Shown here: positions 5,466 through 6,252 of the stretch, piece after piece
Layout of the letters: every line of letters starts with the position of its first letter
How positions within the stretch are numbered: position 1 is the first letter of the stretch
Assembly (NCBI GenBank): GCA_031268065.1
Contig: JAIRXX010000208.1
Coordinates: 1-6,252 of the forward strand
From: Propionibacteriaceae bacterium
GTDB taxonomy: Bacteria > Actinomycetota > Actinomycetes > Propionibacteriales > Propionibacteriaceae
Length of the DNA stretch: 6,252 nucleotides
Direction: 5' to 3'
Notes under the pieces: model-generated
Told to the model about the DNA's origin: nothing
Databases searched by the model: none
Seen by the model: the letters and a program-made list of their open reading frames with translations, nothing else
Position numbers and translations under genes: made by a program

Positions 5466-6252
5466 GTGGACGAGCATGGCCCCTTGGGTAGCAATGTGAC
5501 TGATACCGCCCTGATCTTCGAGGGCGGCGGGATGCGGGTCGCCCACTCCGCCGGGGTGGTGACGACGCTGCTGGAGCAAGGCGTGTATTTCGATTTCGTG
5601 GCTGGCATCTCAGCCGGTTCGAGCTGCACGGCCAACTATCTGTCTCGGGACGCCCGGCGGGCGAAGCGCTCCTTCGTGGAATTCGCCGCCGATCCCAACT
5701 TTGGCAGCGTCTGGACCTTCCTGCGCGGCAAAGGCTTGTTCAACGCCCATTACATCTATGAGCAGACTGGTGGGCCAGACCAAGCGCTGCCTTTCGACTT
5801 CGCCACCTTCGCCGCCAACCCGGCCCAGCGCCGGATCGGCGCCTTTCAATGCGAGACCGGGAAGAGCGTCTATTGGGACCAGCGGGATTTGGCCACGCTG
5901 CCGACGTTGATGCGCCGGGTGCGGGCCTCCTCCACGATGCCGGTCCTGATGCCCCCGGTGGAGATTGACGGGTACACCTACGTGGACGGCGCGCTCGGGC
6001 CGTGCGGCGGTTTCGCCATCGACGCGGCCCGCGCGGCTGGATTTACCCGCTTTTTCGTGGTGATGAGCCAAGAGCGGGGGTATCGCAAGGAGCCGAATAA
6101 ATGGCCCTGGGCTTTCCAAGCCTGGTTCCGCAAATTCCCAGCGGTGGCCGAGGCGGTCAACGGGCGTTGGAAGAATTACAACAGCACCCGCGAAGAATTA
6201 TTCGACTTGGAAAGCTCCGGAGAGGCTTATCTTTTCGTCCCCGAACAAATGC
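5466..6252 (+). CDS. Patatin-like phospholipase (3' end cut by window)
   Basis: The first 262 residues of a patatin-like acyl hydrolase are present; the gene continues past the right edge. Such enzymes cleave acyl chains from phospholipids or other lipid esters with a Ser-Asp dyad. The oxyanion loop is EGGGMR (19-24), the nucleophile elbow is GISAG (47-51) with Ser49, and the acid is Asp174 in DGALG. These motifs and the AGVVTTLLEQGVYFDFVAGISAG context resemble the bacterial RssA/YjjU-type branch. The residue after GGGMR is Val25, where most members have Gly. No signal peptide or membrane segment is seen, so the enzyme is probably cytosolic. The start is uncertain. GTG at 5466 is preferred because a -10-like box lies six bases before it; GTG at 5496 and TTG at 5484 would still keep the whole domain. 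It shares direction with the symporter, but 187 bp and a probable terminator separate them. Confidence 0.85.
   Translation, partial: MDEHGPLGSNVTDTALIFEGGGMRVAHSAGVVTTLLEQGVYFDFVAGISAGSSCTANYLSRDARRAKRSFVEFAADPNFGSVWTFLRGKGLFNAHYIYEQTGGPDQALPFDFATFAANPAQRRIGAFQCETGKSVYWDQRDLATLPTLMRRVRASSTMPVLMPPVEIDGYTYVDGALGPCGGFAIDAARAAGFTRFFVVMSQERGYRKEPNKWPWAFQAWFRKFPAVAEAVNGRWKNYNSTREELFDLESSGEAYLFVPEQM

Noticed and set aside
5610..6119. Minus-strand 169-residue frame opposite the patatin-like gene
   Set aside because: The plus strand carries all patatin motifs in one continuous frame; the antisense frame has no recognisable feature.
1..6252. A new defence, toxin-antitoxin or biosynthetic system
   Set aside because: The four genes belong to common families with no shared operon or nuclease, toxin or effector domains; nothing supports a multigene system.

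Overview
The window looks like ordinary chromosomal DNA from a high-GC Gram-positive bacterium, most likely an actinobacterium. This is inferred from the GC-rich codons, a GTG start on the last gene, two genes whose -10-like hexamers sit 6-7 bases before the start codon (leaderless transcription) and a MelB/YwaF/patatin gene mix. There is no rRNA or tRNA gene to fix the taxon. An NADH/ferredoxin/NADP transhydrogenase-like gene suggests an anaerobic or fermentative life, but that is only an inference.

Layout from left to right. Bases 1-170 are non-coding. They hold an imperfect dyad with TTGAC at both ends (11-54) and a perfect 21-bp stem-loop (109-159) that ends the gene beside it. Bases 171-2852 (minus strand) encode an 893-residue flavin and iron-sulfur oxidoreductase. 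It fuses a glutamate-synthase-small-subunit/NfnB-like half to an NfnA/PyrK-like half. A 107-bp spacer with a palindromic -10 candidate and a second dyad separates it from a co-directional seven-helix membrane protein of the YwaF/TIGR02206 type (2960-3769, minus). A 141-bp divergent spacer leads to a MelB-like sugar:cation symporter (3911-5278, plus). After a probable terminator and 187 bp of non-coding DNA comes the 5' part of a patatin-like lipid acyl hydrolase (5466 to the right edge, plus).

The four genes do not form an obvious pathway. The oxidoreductase would balance NADH, NADPH and ferredoxin in the cytoplasm, the symporter would import a glycoside, and the other two are a membrane protein of unknown role and a lipase-like enzyme. 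I see no mobile element, CRISPR array, tRNA or defence system, and no convincing new multigene system. The points most worth a second look are at residue level: an altered N-terminal Fe-S cluster motif in the fused oxidoreductase, and the replacement of a key Na+-site asparagine by methionine in the MelB-like transporter.
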